64,000 nucleotides of DNA from Methanocaldococcus lauensis (GTDB taxonomy: Archaea; AGJL01; Methanococci; Methanococcales; Methanocaldococcaceae), in contig NZ_LR792632.1 in the NCBI RefSeq assembly GCF_902827225.1, positions 329,030 through 393,029 on the forward strand. Reading direction: 5' to 3'. How positions within the stretch are numbered: position 1 is the stretch's first letter; the number at the start of each line of letters is the position of its first letter. The position numbers and the translations under genes were made by a program. Positions 27,395-36,995 of the stretch are shown here, piece by piece. The notes under the pieces were generated by a model that worked only from the letters and a program-made list of their open reading frames with translations, ran no database searches and had not been told where the DNA came from.

Positions 27395-28249
27395 ATGCTT
27401 AAAGATTATGCACTAAAAATTTTAAAAAAATCTTTGGAATACGATGTAGGATTTGGAGATATTACAACAAACAGCATAATCTTAGAAGATGTAAATGTTA
27501 AGGGAGTTATTAAAGCAAAGGAAGAGTGTATTTTATGTGGAATTGATTTCATTGTGGAATTTTTTAAAGAATATAATATAAAATGCAAAAAATTATATAA
27601 CGATGGAGATAAGGTTTATGGAAACATATTAGAGTTTGAAGGAGATGCAAAAACAATATTAACAATAGAAAGAACTGCCTTAAATTTATTGATGCATCTC
27701 TCTGGAATAGCAACAACTACTTATAACATAATTAAAAAAGTTAGAAAAATTAATAAAAATGTTAAAATTGCCTGCACAAGAAAAACTTTACCTTTGTTAT
27801 CTCCTTTACAAAAGTATGCTGTATATGTTGGAGGGGGAGACACACATAGGTTTAGGTTAGATGACTGCGTTTTAATTAAAGATAATCACATAGCTATTGT
27901 AGGAATAAAAGAATCTATTAGAAGAGCTAAAAAAAATGTAAGTTTTACAAAAAAGATTGAGGTTGAAGTAGATAACTTAGAGGGGTTAAAAGAGGCTTTA
28001 GAGGAAAAACCAGATATAATAATGCTTGATAACTTTAAACCTGAGGATATTGAAAAAGCTTTAAAAATAATTGATGATTTTGAGAAAAAAACCAATTTTA
28101 GACCAATTATTGAAGTCAGTGGAGGCATAAACGAAAATAATATTTTAGAATATGCAAAATATAATATAGATGTAATATCCTTAGGAATTTTAACACACTC
28201 AGTTAAAAGCGTTGATATGAGTTTAGATATACTTGAAGTTGAAAAATAG
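27395..28249 (+). CDS. nadC: Quinolinate phosphoribosyltransferase
   Basis: NadC, 284 residues, converts quinolinate and PRPP to nicotinate mononucleotide in NAD synthesis. Segments ERTALNLLMHLSGIAT, ACTRKTLPLLSPLQKYA and GGGDTHRFRLDD contain the conserved substrate-binding Arg, His and Lys residues; EVSGGINENNI is near the C-terminus. GAGGGATAAGTT precedes the ATG. No other nad genes are present. Confidence 0.96.
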   Translation: MLKDYALKILKKSLEYDVGFGDITTNSIILEDVNVKGVIKAKEECILCGIDFIVEFFKEYNIKCKKLYNDGDKVYGNILEFEGDAKTILTIERTALNLLMHLSGIATTTYNIIKKVRKINKNVKIACTRKTLPLLSPLQKYAVYVGGGDTHRFRLDDCVLIKDNHIAIVGIKESIRRAKKNVSFTKKIEVEVDNLEGLKEALEEKPDIIMLDNFKPEDIEKALKIIDDFEKKTNFRPIIEVSGGINENNILEYAKYNIDVISLGILTHSVKSVDMSLDILEVEK

Positions 28250-28359
28250 TAAAAAACATTAAATACTTCTATTCTAATAATATTGAAACTATGTAATTTT
28301 TAATATAATAATTCTATATATGTCCTTAAAATGTAAAAATAATGATAATGGGTAGTATT

Positions 28360-28665
28360 ATGACTGGAACTACTCTTATAATTATACTTATAGTTAGTGG
28401 GCTTATTTCTGTTGCTCTTATTGTAAAATTATTTTTATTAAACAAAAGTAAAGGTCAAACAATAAATACCTACAAAAAACTACAACAGGAAAAGATAGAA
28501 CAAGAACAAGAAGTCATAAAAAGATTAAAAAGTATGAAATTTGAAGTTACTGATGAATTTATTGATAACATTATAAACAGTGAAAATGAACTCTTAGAAG
28601 AGGCTTTGAATGATTTAGATGATGATCCTTTAAAAAAATTAAATTTTGGGAAAAAGAACTCCTAA
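28360..28665 (+). CDS. Small membrane-anchored protein of unknown function
   Basis: A protein of about 101 residues with a single N-terminal transmembrane helix (about 5-29, LIIILIVSGLISVALIVKLF) followed by a charged cytosolic-type tail with coiled-coil character (KKLQQEKIEQEQEVIKRL). Family not recognised. The start at 28360 has GGTAGT upstream; an ATG at 28342 is an alternative. The 3' end overlaps the convergent next gene by 27 bp. Confidence 0.65.
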   Translation: MTGTTLIIILIVSGLISVALIVKLFLLNKSKGQTINTYKKLQQEKIEQEQEVIKRLKSMKFEVTDEFIDNIINSENELLEEALNDLDDDPLKKLNFGKKNS

Positions 28666-29070
28666 AACTTCAACAAATTTTGGATTTTTTCTTTTTTTAT
28701 CAAAATACATACAAACTCCAACCATAATATTTCTTTTTTTTGCAATAACATAATCACATTCACATCCTATCATTTCAAAACTTTCCTTCATCTTTTCAAA
28801 ACCAAAGGAATCTAAATATGTAGGATTTTCTTTAAATATTTCATTTATTCTACTTACAAATTTATCAATTTCCTCTACATCCTCTACAATCTCAAAATTT
28901 TCTTTTTTTAACTTTTCTTTTAGATAATCTTTTATACTTTCATAATTATCAAATTCTTCATCTCTACAAACTCCTTTGACAATTAACATATCATCAGTTT
29001 CAAACAATGGCTTAGAGCCCTTAAATGCCTTTAAACTATGCATTAATTTTCCTATTTGAGATTTCCACAT
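28639..29070 (-). CDS. Conserved methanogen protein of unknown function (possibly DUF2120)
   Basis: A 143-residue protein with alternating charged helices and the cysteine-bearing segment MIGCECDYVIAKKRNI near the end. It resembles an uncharacterised methanogen family that I provisionally recall as DUF2120, without certainty. GGTGTAAAGAT precedes the ATG. It overlaps the convergent membrane-protein gene by 27 bp; codon use is like its neighbours and both frames look coding. Confidence 0.7.
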   Translation of the reverse strand: MWKSQIGKLMHSLKAFKGSKPLFETDDMLIVKGVCRDEEFDNYESIKDYLKEKLKKENFEIVEDVEEIDKFVSRINEIFKENPTYLDSFGFEKMKESFEMIGCECDYVIAKKRNIMVGVCMYFDKKRKNPKFVEVLGVLFPKI

Positions 29071-29095
29071 ATCTTTACACCAAAATTAATTTTTT

Positions 29096-30037
29096 TTATA
29101 AGTTTTTAACTTCTTCACAATACTTCTTAATAATTTCAGCAGATTTTTTAAAGGCTATTAACTCATCTTCACTTAATTCAATTGCTACAACTTCCTCAAT
29201 TCCATTCTTTCCAATTTTTACTGGAATTCCTATACATAAATCTTTAATTCCATCAAATTCACCATCAACATATGCAGATAGAGTTAATAATCTCTTTTCA
29301 TTATTTACGATGCATCTAACTACATTTAAAATAGCGGCGGCAGGACCAAACTCTGAGCCTCCCTTTAATCTGATAATTTGCTCTCCCTTTGTTTTAACAT
29401 CTTCAATAATTTTGTTTATTGGCAACTCTTTAAATCTTTCAAATTTGTCAATAGGAATTCCCCCAACAGATGTGGCACTCAATAAAGGAACCATACTGTC
29501 TCCGTGTTCTCCTATAATTCTCGTCCTAACTTCATCTATATGCACTCCAAAGAATTTAGCTATAGCTACTTTAAATCTTAAAGAATCTAAGTGTGTTCCC
29601 AAACCAAAAACTTGACTTCTGTCAAACTTTGAATCTATTAATGCCTTGTATGTCATTACATCTACGGGATTCGTTATAACGAATATCTTTGTGTCACATA
29701 TTTTAGATATTTTTTTAGCATATTTTCCAACAATTTTTGCATTTACTTTTGCTAAATCCATTCTACTCATTCCCTCTTTACGAGGAACTCCACTCGTTAT
29801 TATAACAATGTCACTTTCATCGATAATTTTTAAGTCATTATCACTTCCAACATATATATTAGCATCACTTCTTGTTCCTGCTAATGCATCGTAAATATCT
29901 CTTTTTAACCCTTCTAATTTATTTAAGGAATGTTCCCTCCCAATTAAAACTAAATCTTTCATAAATGGTTCTTTAGCTAACAGCAATGCAGTAGCACTTC
30001 CTACTCTACCAGAAGCTCCTATAATTGTAGCTTTCAT
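29096..30037 (-). CDS. mdh: L-malate dehydrogenase (lactate dehydrogenase-like)
   Basis: A 313-residue NAD(P)-dependent malate dehydrogenase of the LDH-like group. The Rossmann motif is GASGRVGSA (residues 7-15); the active-site histidine is in GEHGDSMVPL, and the specificity region has SGVPRKEGMSRMDLAK. The M. jannaschii ortholog MJ0490 has a solved structure and functions as a malate dehydrogenase. GGGATAACT precedes the ATG. It is likely part of the partial reductive TCA route in methanogens. Confidence 0.93.
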   Translation of the reverse strand: MKATIIGASGRVGSATALLLAKEPFMKDLVLIGREHSLNKLEGLKRDIYDALAGTRSDANIYVGSDNDLKIIDESDIVIITSGVPRKEGMSRMDLAKVNAKIVGKYAKKISKICDTKIFVITNPVDVMTYKALIDSKFDRSQVFGLGTHLDSLRFKVAIAKFFGVHIDEVRTRIIGEHGDSMVPLLSATSVGGIPIDKFERFKELPINKIIEDVKTKGEQIIRLKGGSEFGPAAAILNVVRCIVNNEKRLLTLSAYVDGEFDGIKDLCIGIPVKIGKNGIEEVVAIELSEDELIAFKKSAEIIKKYCEEVKNL

Positions 30038-30153
30038 AGTTATCCCTCATTATAATTTTTTTACAAAAATTAATTAATAGAAAACCTAATAAAAATAGAA
30101 CCAAAAGATTAAGAAAATAGAAATTAAAAACTTAAAAATTAAAATTATTTATA

Positions 30154-30942
30154 TTACAGTTCTTCAACAAATGAATGTATTAGATTAATATTATTTGAAA
30201 GTATTTTTTCAGATTCTTCCAACACATCATTTAATGTGCTAATTGTAATAGCAGGCTGAGAAATTTCTGATAAAAATTTATAACTATCTTTTTCGTGGAA
30301 TAATATACCCTCATAGTATCTTAAATTAGGTATAGCATATAGAACCCCATCTAATGAGATTATTTCCTTTGCGGCATCTACTATTGTATCTATCGTTAAT
30401 GTCATAGTTCCAGATGTTTTTGAAACTCTTGCCTTTCTATATGTTTTTAAAACTCCAACTTTTGCCTTTTCAACGAATATATTTGCCTTTTCATAAGTGT
30501 TGTCTGTCTCATAAATATCTTCGTCAAAAACCCCTTTTGGATCCTCAACAATGAAAACCTCTGGGTCAAATTTACTTAAAAATTCTGGCTCAATTCCTCC
30601 TAACCCAGTTAAATCAATAATTAAATCAGGATTTATCTCATTTCTCATCAACTTTAATTTAAATTCATTTAAATGTAAAAATTTTATATTTCCATTTGAG
30701 ACAAAATTTTTCATAAACTCGTGTATATCCACTAAATAAACTTTATCTGAATATTCTAATAAATTATGAGCTACATAGTTTCCCCACAAATAAACTCCAA
30801 TAATTACAGTTTCTTTGAATTCCTCTCCTTCTAAGAAGTTTCTAATTGCATTAAATTTCTTCTTAGCAATTTCATTTATTACATCAATAACTTTTGTCCT
30901 TGTATAGATTGTTTTTACTGTTTCAGTTATGCCATACTGCAT
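30154..30942 (-). CDS. hcgC: FeGP cofactor biosynthesis protein HcgC
   Basis: A 262-residue protein recognised as HcgC (DUF1188), the SAM-dependent methyltransferase that adds the C3 methyl group to the pyridinol of the iron-guanylylpyridinol cofactor of [Fe]-hydrogenase. The Rossmann-like segment TVIIGVYLWGNYVAHNLLEY and LIIDLTGLGGIEPEFL fit the family. The start at 30942 follows GAGGTG; the upstream in-frame start is within the ribosome-binding region. It sits 11 bp after hcgB on the same strand; hmd itself is not in this window. Confidence 0.9.
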   Translation of the reverse strand: MQYGITETVKTIYTRTKVIDVINEIAKKKFNAIRNFLEGEEFKETVIIGVYLWGNYVAHNLLEYSDKVYLVDIHEFMKNFVSNGNIKFLHLNEFKLKLMRNEINPDLIIDLTGLGGIEPEFLSKFDPEVFIVEDPKGVFDEDIYETDNTYEKANIFVEKAKVGVLKTYRKARVSKTSGTMTLTIDTIVDAAKEIISLDGVLYAIPNLRYYEGILFHEKDSYKFLSEISQPAITISTLNDVLEESEKILSNNINLIHSFVEEL

Positions 30943-30953
30943 AAGTAACACCT

Positions 30954-31424
30954 CTAATTTATAGAAATTCCTATTCTTTTTAACGCTTCAATTAACTCAT
31001 CTTTAATTCTTTTTTCTATATTTTCCTTATGGATTACTGAGGAAGGAGATAAAGAGGCAGTTAAAATCCTACCTTTCTCATCCAATATAACGAGCATAGA
31101 GCCAGAGCCTGGAACTCCCAACCTTCCTCTTGAAATGTATATATCTGCTTTTTCAGTATCTAAAGCTAATAAACCCTTATACAAAGCGGGCATTCTTGTC
31201 AAATCGGCAAATTTTGTATCAATATCAATCATCTTTATTTGTGCATTACAAACTTTTAACATAATATCTTTTATTACTTTAAATTTCTTTTGATTGTTTG
31301 TAGCCACGATGATTTTTTTTGCCTTTTTTATTTTCTCTTGGATTTTTTTTACCTCTTCCTCTTTATCTCCCTTCCTAATATTTTTAATTGATTCAATGTA
31401 TGCCTCTTTAATAATATCTTCCAT
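30954..31424 (-). CDS. hcgB: FeGP cofactor guanylyltransferase HcgB
   Basis: A protein of about 156 residues recognised as HcgB (DUF3236), which joins GMP from GTP to the pyridinol of the FeGP cofactor. Characteristic segments are IIVATNNQKKFKVIKDI, TRMPALYKGLLALD and SRGRLGVPGSGSMLVI. ATG codons at 31427 and 31424 are both possible after GGATG. It lies between pheS and hcgC with 12 and 11 bp gaps, which argues for one transcript. Confidence 0.9.
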   Translation of the reverse strand: MEDIIKEAYIESIKNIRKGDKEEEVKKIQEKIKKAKKIIVATNNQKKFKVIKDIMLKVCNAQIKMIDIDTKFADLTRMPALYKGLLALDTEKADIYISRGRLGVPGSGSMLVILDEKGRILTASLSPSSVIHKENIEKRIKDELIEALKRIGISIN

Positions 31425-31436
31425 CATAATCATCCT

Positions 31437-32879
31437 TTAAATTCTCCTTAGCCAATTTAGGTCATTTTTATGTAATTCTCTAATATCTGTTAAGTTGTAT
31501 TTTAGCATTGCCAATCTACTAAATCCAATACCCCACGCCAAAACAGGTTTTTTTATTCCTATTGGCTCCAAAACTTCTGGTCTAAATATTCCAGCCCCTA
31601 ATATTTCCAGCCAACCTTTTCCTTCTAAATAAACCTCCGCCTCTAAGGATGGCTCGGTAAATGGGAAGTATGCTGGTCTAAATCTAACTTTTTCAAATCC
31701 TAATCTGTTTAAAAATTCCTTTAAAATTCCTATTAAGTTGTTGAAATTAACATTGTCGTCCATTACTATACCTTCACATTGATAGAATTCTGGCAGGTGT
31801 TTATAATCTATTGCTTCATTTCTAAATACTCTATCTATACAGAATACTTTATGTGGCTTATTTTTCTCCTCCTCTGATAGAGATGCGAGGTATCTTATTG
31901 ATGATGCCGTTGTGTGAGTTCTCAAAATTAATCTTTTTGATACATTTTCATCAAATTTGTATTTCCAACATCTCTCATGGACTTCCTTAACTTTATCAAT
32001 TAAATTAGTTGGAATTTCTCCAACATTAGGATACTTTAAAAAGAATGTATCTTGCATTTCCCTCGCTGGATGGTCTTGTGGTTCAAAGAGCATATCAAAG
32101 TTCCAGAATTCCGTCTCAACAATAGGACTTTTAATCTCTTTAAAACCCATTGCCAATAAAATTTCTTTAACTTCCCTTATAATCCTCGTTAATGGATGAA
32201 CCTTAGCAGGATATACAACTTTAGTAGGAACTTTTACATCATAGGGTCTTATATAAGCCCTTTTCCATTTTCCACTTATTATAATCTCTCTCGTTAGTTG
32301 AGTAATCTCTTCTTCAATTTCTATTGGTTTTTTAATAAATTCTTTACCTTTTTCAGTTAATTTTATCTTTACTTCTTTTTCTTCGTCAAAATCAACATAT
32401 CCTCTCTTTTTTAAAATTTCAATTATTTTCTTTTCCTCTTCATTAAAGTTATCCAAATATTTATTTTCTTTAATTTTTTTTAATATTTCTTCTTCAACAT
32501 CTTTATAATCTAAATTGTCAAATATAATTTTCCCTTTTTCGATTTTAGCAATTTTTTTTCTTTTTATGGCTCCTAATGCGGCATTTATTTCTTCTTTTGG
32601 TAAAATGTCTTTTAATTTTTTAATTTCAATTTCCTTTATATTGTTTTCTTTTAAATATTTCGCAATCTTTCTCTCTGGGAAATCGTCTTCATTAACTACA
32701 TTAACAATTTTTTTAACCTTCTCATCAATATCTACCAATCCCTTACCTTTTAACCATAAAGAAACTCTCAATATTTTTTCTTTTTGCATATATTTTTCTA
32801 ATCCCTCTAAACTAAATTCATCTCTATTTTTTTCTTGAAAAATTTTTAATAACCTTTTTTCATCTATATGTAAATCCAT
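31437..32879 (-). CDS. pheS: Phenylalanyl-tRNA synthetase alpha subunit
   Basis: Archaeal PheS, 480 residues, catalytic subunit of the alpha2beta2 enzyme. The N-terminal half is a helical, lysine-rich tRNA-binding extension (about 1-215). Class II motifs follow, with [18 protein letters not shown], then [24 protein letters not shown] (here seen as shorter blocks) and [18 protein letters not shown], ending in [10 protein letters not shown]. The start at 32879 follows GGTGAG by 4 nt. pheT is not adjacent; hcgB and hcgC follow. Confidence 0.96.
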   Translation of the reverse strand: MDLHIDEKRLLKIFQEKNRDEFSLEGLEKYMQKEKILRVSLWLKGKGLVDIDEKVKKIVNVVNEDDFPERKIAKYLKENNIKEIEIKKLKDILPKEEINAALGAIKRKKIAKIEKGKIIFDNLDYKDVEEEILKKIKENKYLDNFNEEEKKIIEILKKRGYVDFDEEKEVKIKLTEKGKEFIKKPIEIEEEITQLTREIIISGKWKRAYIRPYDVKVPTKVVYPAKVHPLTRIIREVKEILLAMGFKEIKSPIVETEFWNFDMLFEPQDHPAREMQDTFFLKYPNVGEIPTNLIDKVKEVHERCWKYKFDENVSKRLILRTHTTASSIRYLASLSEEEKNKPHKVFCIDRVFRNEAIDYKHLPEFYQCEGIVMDDNVNFNNLIGILKEFLNRLGFEKVRFRPAYFPFTEPSLEAEVYLEGKGWLEILGAGIFRPEVLEPIGIKKPVLAWGIGFSRLAMLKYNLTDIRELHKNDLNWLRRI

Positions 32880-33009
32880 AACTCTCACCATTCTTATAAT
32901 AGGACAATATCTTTATATTTATTACCTAACAACATTAACATTAAACTATATTTTGTTATATTTTTTATTTTTTAGTTAAATCAAAATTCTTTAATATAGA
33001 GGGATTTTT

Positions 33010-33960
33010 ATGTTGAACGATATTAAGATTATAGATGAGATTTATAGAGAAGGTTATTTATTTGCACAATATGGAATCTACTTAAAGAAAAAATTTAAAG
33101 AGAAAATTTTTAAGATTCCAGTAGATATTGGTCTTGGATGTCCTCACAAAAAAAATGGTGGCTGTATATTTTGTTCAGAAATGGGAAGGCCTATATCAGT
33201 TAAATACTGTGATGTAAAAATTCCATTAAAAGAGCAGATTGAAAAACAGATGATAAATCAAAGTAAAAAAGGTTTTGAAAAGTTTTATATTTATTTTTAT
33301 CCAGGAACTAACACCTATGCCCCTATTGAAAAATTAAAAGAAATTTGGGACTTTTGTTTATCCTATAATAATGTTATTGGATTGTCAATAGGAACAAGAC
33401 CAGATTGTTTAGAGAAGGAAAAACTTGATATTTTGGCAGAATATGTTGAAAATGGTTATGACATTTGGATAGACTTAGGAATACAAAGTGTTCATCAAAA
33501 AACCCTTGATATATTAAATAGAGGACATAAAGTTTCAGATATTATAAAATCAATAAAAGAATGCCACAAAAGAAAAATAAAAGTTTGTGGGCATATTATT
33601 TTAGGACTTCCGAGAGAGACATGGAATGAAATGATGGAGACAGCAAAAATTCTCTCTTTATTAGAGATTGATGCAGTTAAAATATATCCATTAGTAGTTG
33701 TTAAGGGAACAAAATTAGAAGAAATTTATTGGAAAGGAGAATATAGAACTTTAGATGAAAAACAGTATGTAAATTTAGTTTGTGACTTTTTAGAACATCT
33801 TTCCCCTTATGTGCTAATTCAAAGATTATCAAAGGACAAAGTTCCAGATAATCTTAAAGTTTCCCCAGAGTGGAGTTTAAATAGATTTAAAATTATGAAT
33901 AAAGTCATTGAAGAGTTAAAAAAGAGAGGTAGTAGGCAGGGATTAAAATATGGGCAATAA
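33010..33960 (+). CDS. Radical SAM protein, YhcC/TIGR01212 type
   Basis: A 316-residue radical SAM protein. The cluster motif CPHKKNGGCIFC (CX7CX2C, about residues 43-54) is the variant seen in the YhcC/TIGR01212 family, related to Elp3. Further conserved parts are the GTNTYAP segment, IGTRPDC, DLGIQSVHQKTLDILNRGH and GHIILGLPRE. The substrate is unknown; YhcC relatives have been suggested to act on tRNA or small molecules. GAGGGATTTTT precedes the ATG. Confidence 0.88.
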   Translation: MLNDIKIIDEIYREGYLFAQYGIYLKKKFKEKIFKIPVDIGLGCPHKKNGGCIFCSEMGRPISVKYCDVKIPLKEQIEKQMINQSKKGFEKFYIYFYPGTNTYAPIEKLKEIWDFCLSYNNVIGLSIGTRPDCLEKEKLDILAEYVENGYDIWIDLGIQSVHQKTLDILNRGHKVSDIIKSIKECHKRKIKVCGHIILGLPRETWNEMMETAKILSLLEIDAVKIYPLVVVKGTKLEEIYWKGEYRTLDEKQYVNLVCDFLEHLSPYVLIQRLSKDKVPDNLKVSPEWSLNRFKIMNKVIEELKKRGSRQGLKYGQ

Positions 33961-34022
33961 TTATATTTTTATGTGTTTAGAGTAATATTCTTTTATAGTT
34001 AACCATAAATTTATCTATAATT

Positions 34023-34031
34023 CGAATTTTG
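34023..34031. promoter_or_regulatory. Distal CGA-N3-TCG-like operator before F420H2 oxidase
   Basis: TTCGAATTTTGAAC contains CGA-ATT-TTG, one mismatch from the CGA-N3-TCG core also found at 36033 and 36997. It lies 31 bp before a second copy at 34054. Interpreted as a possible site for the Lrp-type regulator encoded at 36566; this is inference. Confidence 0.4.
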
Positions 34032-34053
34032 AACTATTAAAAATATAATCGAA

Positions 34054-34062
34054 CGAAATGCG
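34054..34062. promoter_or_regulatory. Proximal operator-like site before F420H2 oxidase
   Basis: AACGAAATGCGAACCG contains CGA-AAT-GCG, one mismatch from the CGA-N3-TCG core. Its right flank GCGAACCGTTA matches TCGAACCGATA at the rubrerythrin promoter, and in both the TATA box starts about 11 nt after the core (here TTATTATATAA at 34073-34083). The shared spacing suggests common control. Confidence 0.5.
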
Positions 34063-34139
34063 AACCGTTAAGTTATTATATAATGATGATTGAAATAATA
34101 ATTGATACTAATATTAAAAATAAATTCTTAGGTGATACT

Positions 34140-35381
34140 ATGAAAGCAGATGCAGTAAAAATAGCAGATGGAGTATATTGGGTGGGGGTTTTAGATTGGG
34201 ATATAAGAATGTATCATGGTTACACATTAAAAGGAACTACATACAACGCATATTTAGTATTTGGAGATGAAAAAGTTGCTTTAATAGACAACACATATCC
34301 AGGAACCTCTGCTCAAATGTGGGGTAGAATAAAGGATGCATTTGAAAAAGAAGGAAGAGAATTTAAAATTGATGTAATTGTTCAAAACCACGTTGAAAAA
34401 GACCACAGTGGGGCTTTACCAGAAATTCACAAAAAGTTCCCAGAAGCACCAATATACTGTACTGAAGTTGCAGTTGAAGGTCTTAAAAAGCATTACCCAT
34501 CATTAAAAAATGCTCCTTTCAAAGTAGTTAAATCATTAGATACTGTTGATTTAGGAGGAAAAACTTTAACATTCTTAGAGGCTCCTTTATTACACTGGCC
34601 AGACAGTATGTTCACCTTCTATAACGAGGGAGGAATATTATTCTCAAACGATGCATTTGGACAGCACTTATGCTTCCCAGCACATAAGAGATTTGATAAG
34701 GATATTCCAGAATATGTGTTAATGGATGCTAATCAAAAGTTCTACGCAAACTTAATAACCCCATTGTCAAAACTCGTATTGAAGAAATTTGACGAAGTTA
34801 TTAAGTTAGGATTGTTAGATAAAATAAAGATGATTGCTCCATCACATGGACAAATATGGACTGACCCAATGAAGGTTATTAAAGCATATCAGGACTTTGC
34901 TACTGGTAAAGCCGCTAAGGATAAGGCAGTTATTGTCTATGACACAATGCACTACTCAACCCAAAAGATGGCTCATGCATTTGCAGAAGGGTTAATGAGT
35001 GAAGGTATTGATGTAGTAATGTATTACTTGCACTACGATGAAAGAAGTGAGATAGTTAAAGATATATTAGACGCTAAGGCAGTCCTCTTTGGAATTCCAA
35101 CAATCTACGATGAGCCATATCCATCAATTGGAGATATTATATACTACTTAAAAGGTCTCAAATTTAATAGAACTGGATTTAAGAGATTGGCTATAACCTT
35201 TGGTTCAATGGGTGGAGAAGGAGGGGCAGTTAAAAAGATTGCTGAAGAGTTGGCAAACTGTGGATTTAATGTTATCGACCAGTATGAATTATACTATGTT
35301 CCAACAGAAGATGAATTAACTAACTGCTACAATATGGGTAAAGAATTAGCTAAGAAGATTAAGGAATTGAAAATTGAATAA
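34140..35381 (+). CDS. fprA: Coenzyme F420H2 oxidase (flavodiiron protein)
   Basis: A 413-residue flavodiiron protein that reduces O2 to water with F420H2, protecting the anaerobe. The N-terminal metallo-beta-lactamase domain has diiron ligands in HVEKDH (H84, E86, D88, H89) and the segment [10 protein letters not shown]; the C-terminal flavodoxin domain starts near [18 protein letters not shown], the FMN-binding loop. The start at 34140 follows GGTGAT by 3 nt; a longer frame from 34083 begins at the TATA box and is rejected. It heads an oxygen-defence block. Confidence 0.95.
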   Translation: MKADAVKIADGVYWVGVLDWDIRMYHGYTLKGTTYNAYLVFGDEKVALIDNTYPGTSAQMWGRIKDAFEKEGREFKIDVIVQNHVEKDHSGALPEIHKKFPEAPIYCTEVAVEGLKKHYPSLKNAPFKVVKSLDTVDLGGKTLTFLEAPLLHWPDSMFTFYNEGGILFSNDAFGQHLCFPAHKRFDKDIPEYVLMDANQKFYANLITPLSKLVLKKFDEVIKLGLLDKIKMIAPSHGQIWTDPMKVIKAYQDFATGKAAKDKAVIVYDTMHYSTQKMAHAFAEGLMSEGIDVVMYYLHYDERSEIVKDILDAKAVLFGIPTIYDEPYPSIGDIIYYLKGLKFNRTGFKRLAITFGSMGGEGGAVKKIAEELANCGFNVIDQYELYYVPTEDELTNCYNMGKELAKKIKELKIE

Positions 35382-35525
35382 TTTTTAACTTTTTCTTTTT
35401 AACTATTAATTTTTGCTTTTGTATATTCGTATATTTAAATATGATATATTAAGATATTAAATGGTAATTATTACAGACTTTAAATAGTAATTAAAATATT
35501 TGAAAACTGATATTACATTTAAAAA

Positions 35526-35541
35526 TTACACAAATGTGTAA
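35526..35541. promoter_or_regulatory. Perfect palindrome upstream of hemerythrin gene
   Basis: TTACAC-AAAT-GTGTAA is a perfect 6-bp inverted repeat with a 4-nt spacer, 22 nt before the hemerythrin ATG and about 10 nt after the TATA-like CATTTAAAAATTA. At this position, around the transcription start, a bound protein would repress. It differs from the CGA-N3-TCG sites nearby. Confidence 0.55.
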
Positions 35542-35563
35542 AAATAAAAATTAGGTGATTTAA

Positions 35564-36004
35564 ATGGCAGAAATAATTAAGTGGAGTAAAGATCTCGAAA
35601 CAGGAATTAAAGCATTTGATGATGAGCATAAATTTTTAGTAAAAACACTAAATGAAATTTATACATTATTAATGGAAGGAAAAAAAGAGGAAGCAAAAGA
35701 ATTGTTAAAGAGGAGAGTTGTAAATTATGCTGCAAAACACTTCAAACACGAAGAGGAGGTTATGGAAAAATATGGTTATCCTGACTTAGAAAGACATAGG
35801 AAAACACATGAAATTTTCGTTAAAATAGTTATTGAAAAACTTCTACCAAAAATTGAAAATGGTTCAGATGATGATTTTAGAACTGCTTTATCTTTTTTAG
35901 TAGGTTGGCTAACTATGCACATAGCAAAACCAGATAAAAAATATGGAGAGTGGTTTAAAGAGAAAGGTATCGTTATAGATGACGAAATGGTGGATATTGA
36001 CTAA
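35564..36004 (+). CDS. Bacteriohemerythrin-like oxygen-binding protein
   Basis: A 146-residue single-domain hemerythrin. All diiron ligands are visible in order: H22, H59, E63, H78, H82, H119 and D124 (motifs [22 protein letters not shown] and TMHIAKPD). It binds O2 reversibly and could store, sense or deliver it to the F420H2 oxidase. GGTGATTTAA precedes the ATG. It lies between fprA and rubrerythrin, with its own promoter and palindrome. Confidence 0.94.
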   Translation: MAEIIKWSKDLETGIKAFDDEHKFLVKTLNEIYTLLMEGKKEEAKELLKRRVVNYAAKHFKHEEEVMEKYGYPDLERHRKTHEIFVKIVIEKLLPKIENGSDDDFRTALSFLVGWLTMHIAKPDKKYGEWFKEKGIVIDDEMVDID

Positions 36005-36032
36005 AATTTTAACTAATCCATTAAATATTTTA

Positions 36033-36041
36033 CGAATTTCG
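36033..36041. promoter_or_regulatory. CGA-N3-TCG operator before rubrerythrin
   Basis: ACGAATTTCGAACCG contains the exact core CGA-ATT-TCG. The TATA box GTTATATAT begins about 10 nt downstream, the same layout as before fprA. This arrangement, an upstream activating site directly before the BRE/TATA, is what has been described for activation by M. jannaschii Ptr2. Confidence 0.55.
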
Positions 36042-36128
36042 AACCGATAGTGTTATATATCGTGACTATGTAGTATAATTATAGAAAAATTAATTAAAAA
36101 GTTAATAAAAATGACATCGGGTGAGATG

Positions 36129-36554
36129 ATGGAGTTGGAGTTAATAAATGAACACAAAATTGGAGTAACAAAAGGAACAGAGTTAGAGAAAGAAGTTCAA
36201 GCAAACTTTGAAGGAGAGTGTAAAGAAGTTGGTTTATACTTAGCTATGGCAAGACAAGCTCAGAGAGAAGGATTGCCAGAAGTTGCTGAAGTTTTAATAA
36301 GAATTGCGATGGAAGAAGCTCAGCACGCAGCACACTTTGCAGAAATGAATGGATTAATTTCAGAAAACTTAAAGGAGAATATTGAAATGATGTTAAAAGG
36401 AGAATGTATGGCTAATAAAGAGAAGAAAGCAGCAGCAACAAAAGCAAAAGAATTAGGAATTGACCCAGCTCACGACTTCTTTGATGAATCAAGTAGAGAT
36501 GAAGCAAGACACGCAAAAATGTTAAAAGGAATATTAGAAAGATACTTTAAATAA
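36129..36554 (+). CDS. Rubrerythrin-type diiron protein without rubredoxin domain
   Basis: A 141-residue diiron protein of the rubrerythrin family, probably an H2O2 or O2 reductase. Iron-ligand motifs are [23 protein letters not shown] and [11 protein letters not shown]. The C-terminal rubredoxin (two CXXC) domain of classical rubrerythrins is missing, so electrons must come from a separate rubredoxin or ferredoxin. The start at 36129 follows GGGTGA. It is preceded by the operator-like site at 36033. Confidence 0.92.
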   Translation: MELELINEHKIGVTKGTELEKEVQANFEGECKEVGLYLAMARQAQREGLPEVAEVLIRIAMEEAQHAAHFAEMNGLISENLKENIEMMLKGECMANKEKKAAATKAKELGIDPAHDFFDESSRDEARHAKMLKGILERYFK

Positions 36555-36565
36555 CCGAATATAAT

Positions 36566-36988
36566 TTATTTTATTTGCTCTAAAATAATGGCTGGACAAA
36601 TCTTTTTTATTCCATCAATTTTTCCAATCTTATTAAAAATTAAATCAGAAAATTCTTTTCCATTTTTAGCCCAAATCTCCGCCATTATCATATGGTCTCC
36701 CGTAGATGTAAAGACTTTTTTAACCTCCTCAAATTTGCAGAGTTCATGTGCTACACTTAAAAATTTATCTGGCTCAGTGTCAAAACCTGTTAATGCTACA
36801 ACATTGTATCCTATTTTTGAAGGGTCAATTATGGCAGTGTATCCTTTAATAACTCCCTCCTCTTCCAATTTTTTTACCCTCTTTCTTATGGAACTTTCAC
36901 TTGTTCCTAATTCTCTCGCTATATCAGTATATGATTTTCTTCCATCTTTCATAAGAATTTCAATAATTTTTAAATCTTTTTCATCCAT
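36566..36988 (-). CDS. ptr2: Lrp/AsnC family regulator (Ptr2 type)
   Basis: A 140-residue Lrp/AsnC regulator with an N-terminal winged HTH ([20 protein letters not shown], then [20 protein letters not shown]) and a C-terminal RAM ligand/oligomerisation domain. Gene order with the ferredoxin gene matches M. jannaschii ptr2 (MJ0723)/fdxA, where Ptr2 activates fdxA and a rubredoxin gene by recruiting TBP. The start at 36988 follows GGTGAT by 3 nt; a longer frame runs hydrophobically through the promoter and is rejected. The palindrome at 36996-37006 overlaps its ribosome-binding region, so autoregulation is possible. Confidence 0.9.
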   Translation of the reverse strand: MDEKDLKIIEILMKDGRKSYTDIARELGTSESSIRKRVKKLEEEGVIKGYTAIIDPSKIGYNVVALTGFDTEPDKFLSVAHELCKFEEVKKVFTSTGDHMIMAEIWAKNGKEFSDLIFNKIGKIDGIKKICPAIILEQIK

Positions 36989-36995
36989 AGTATCA

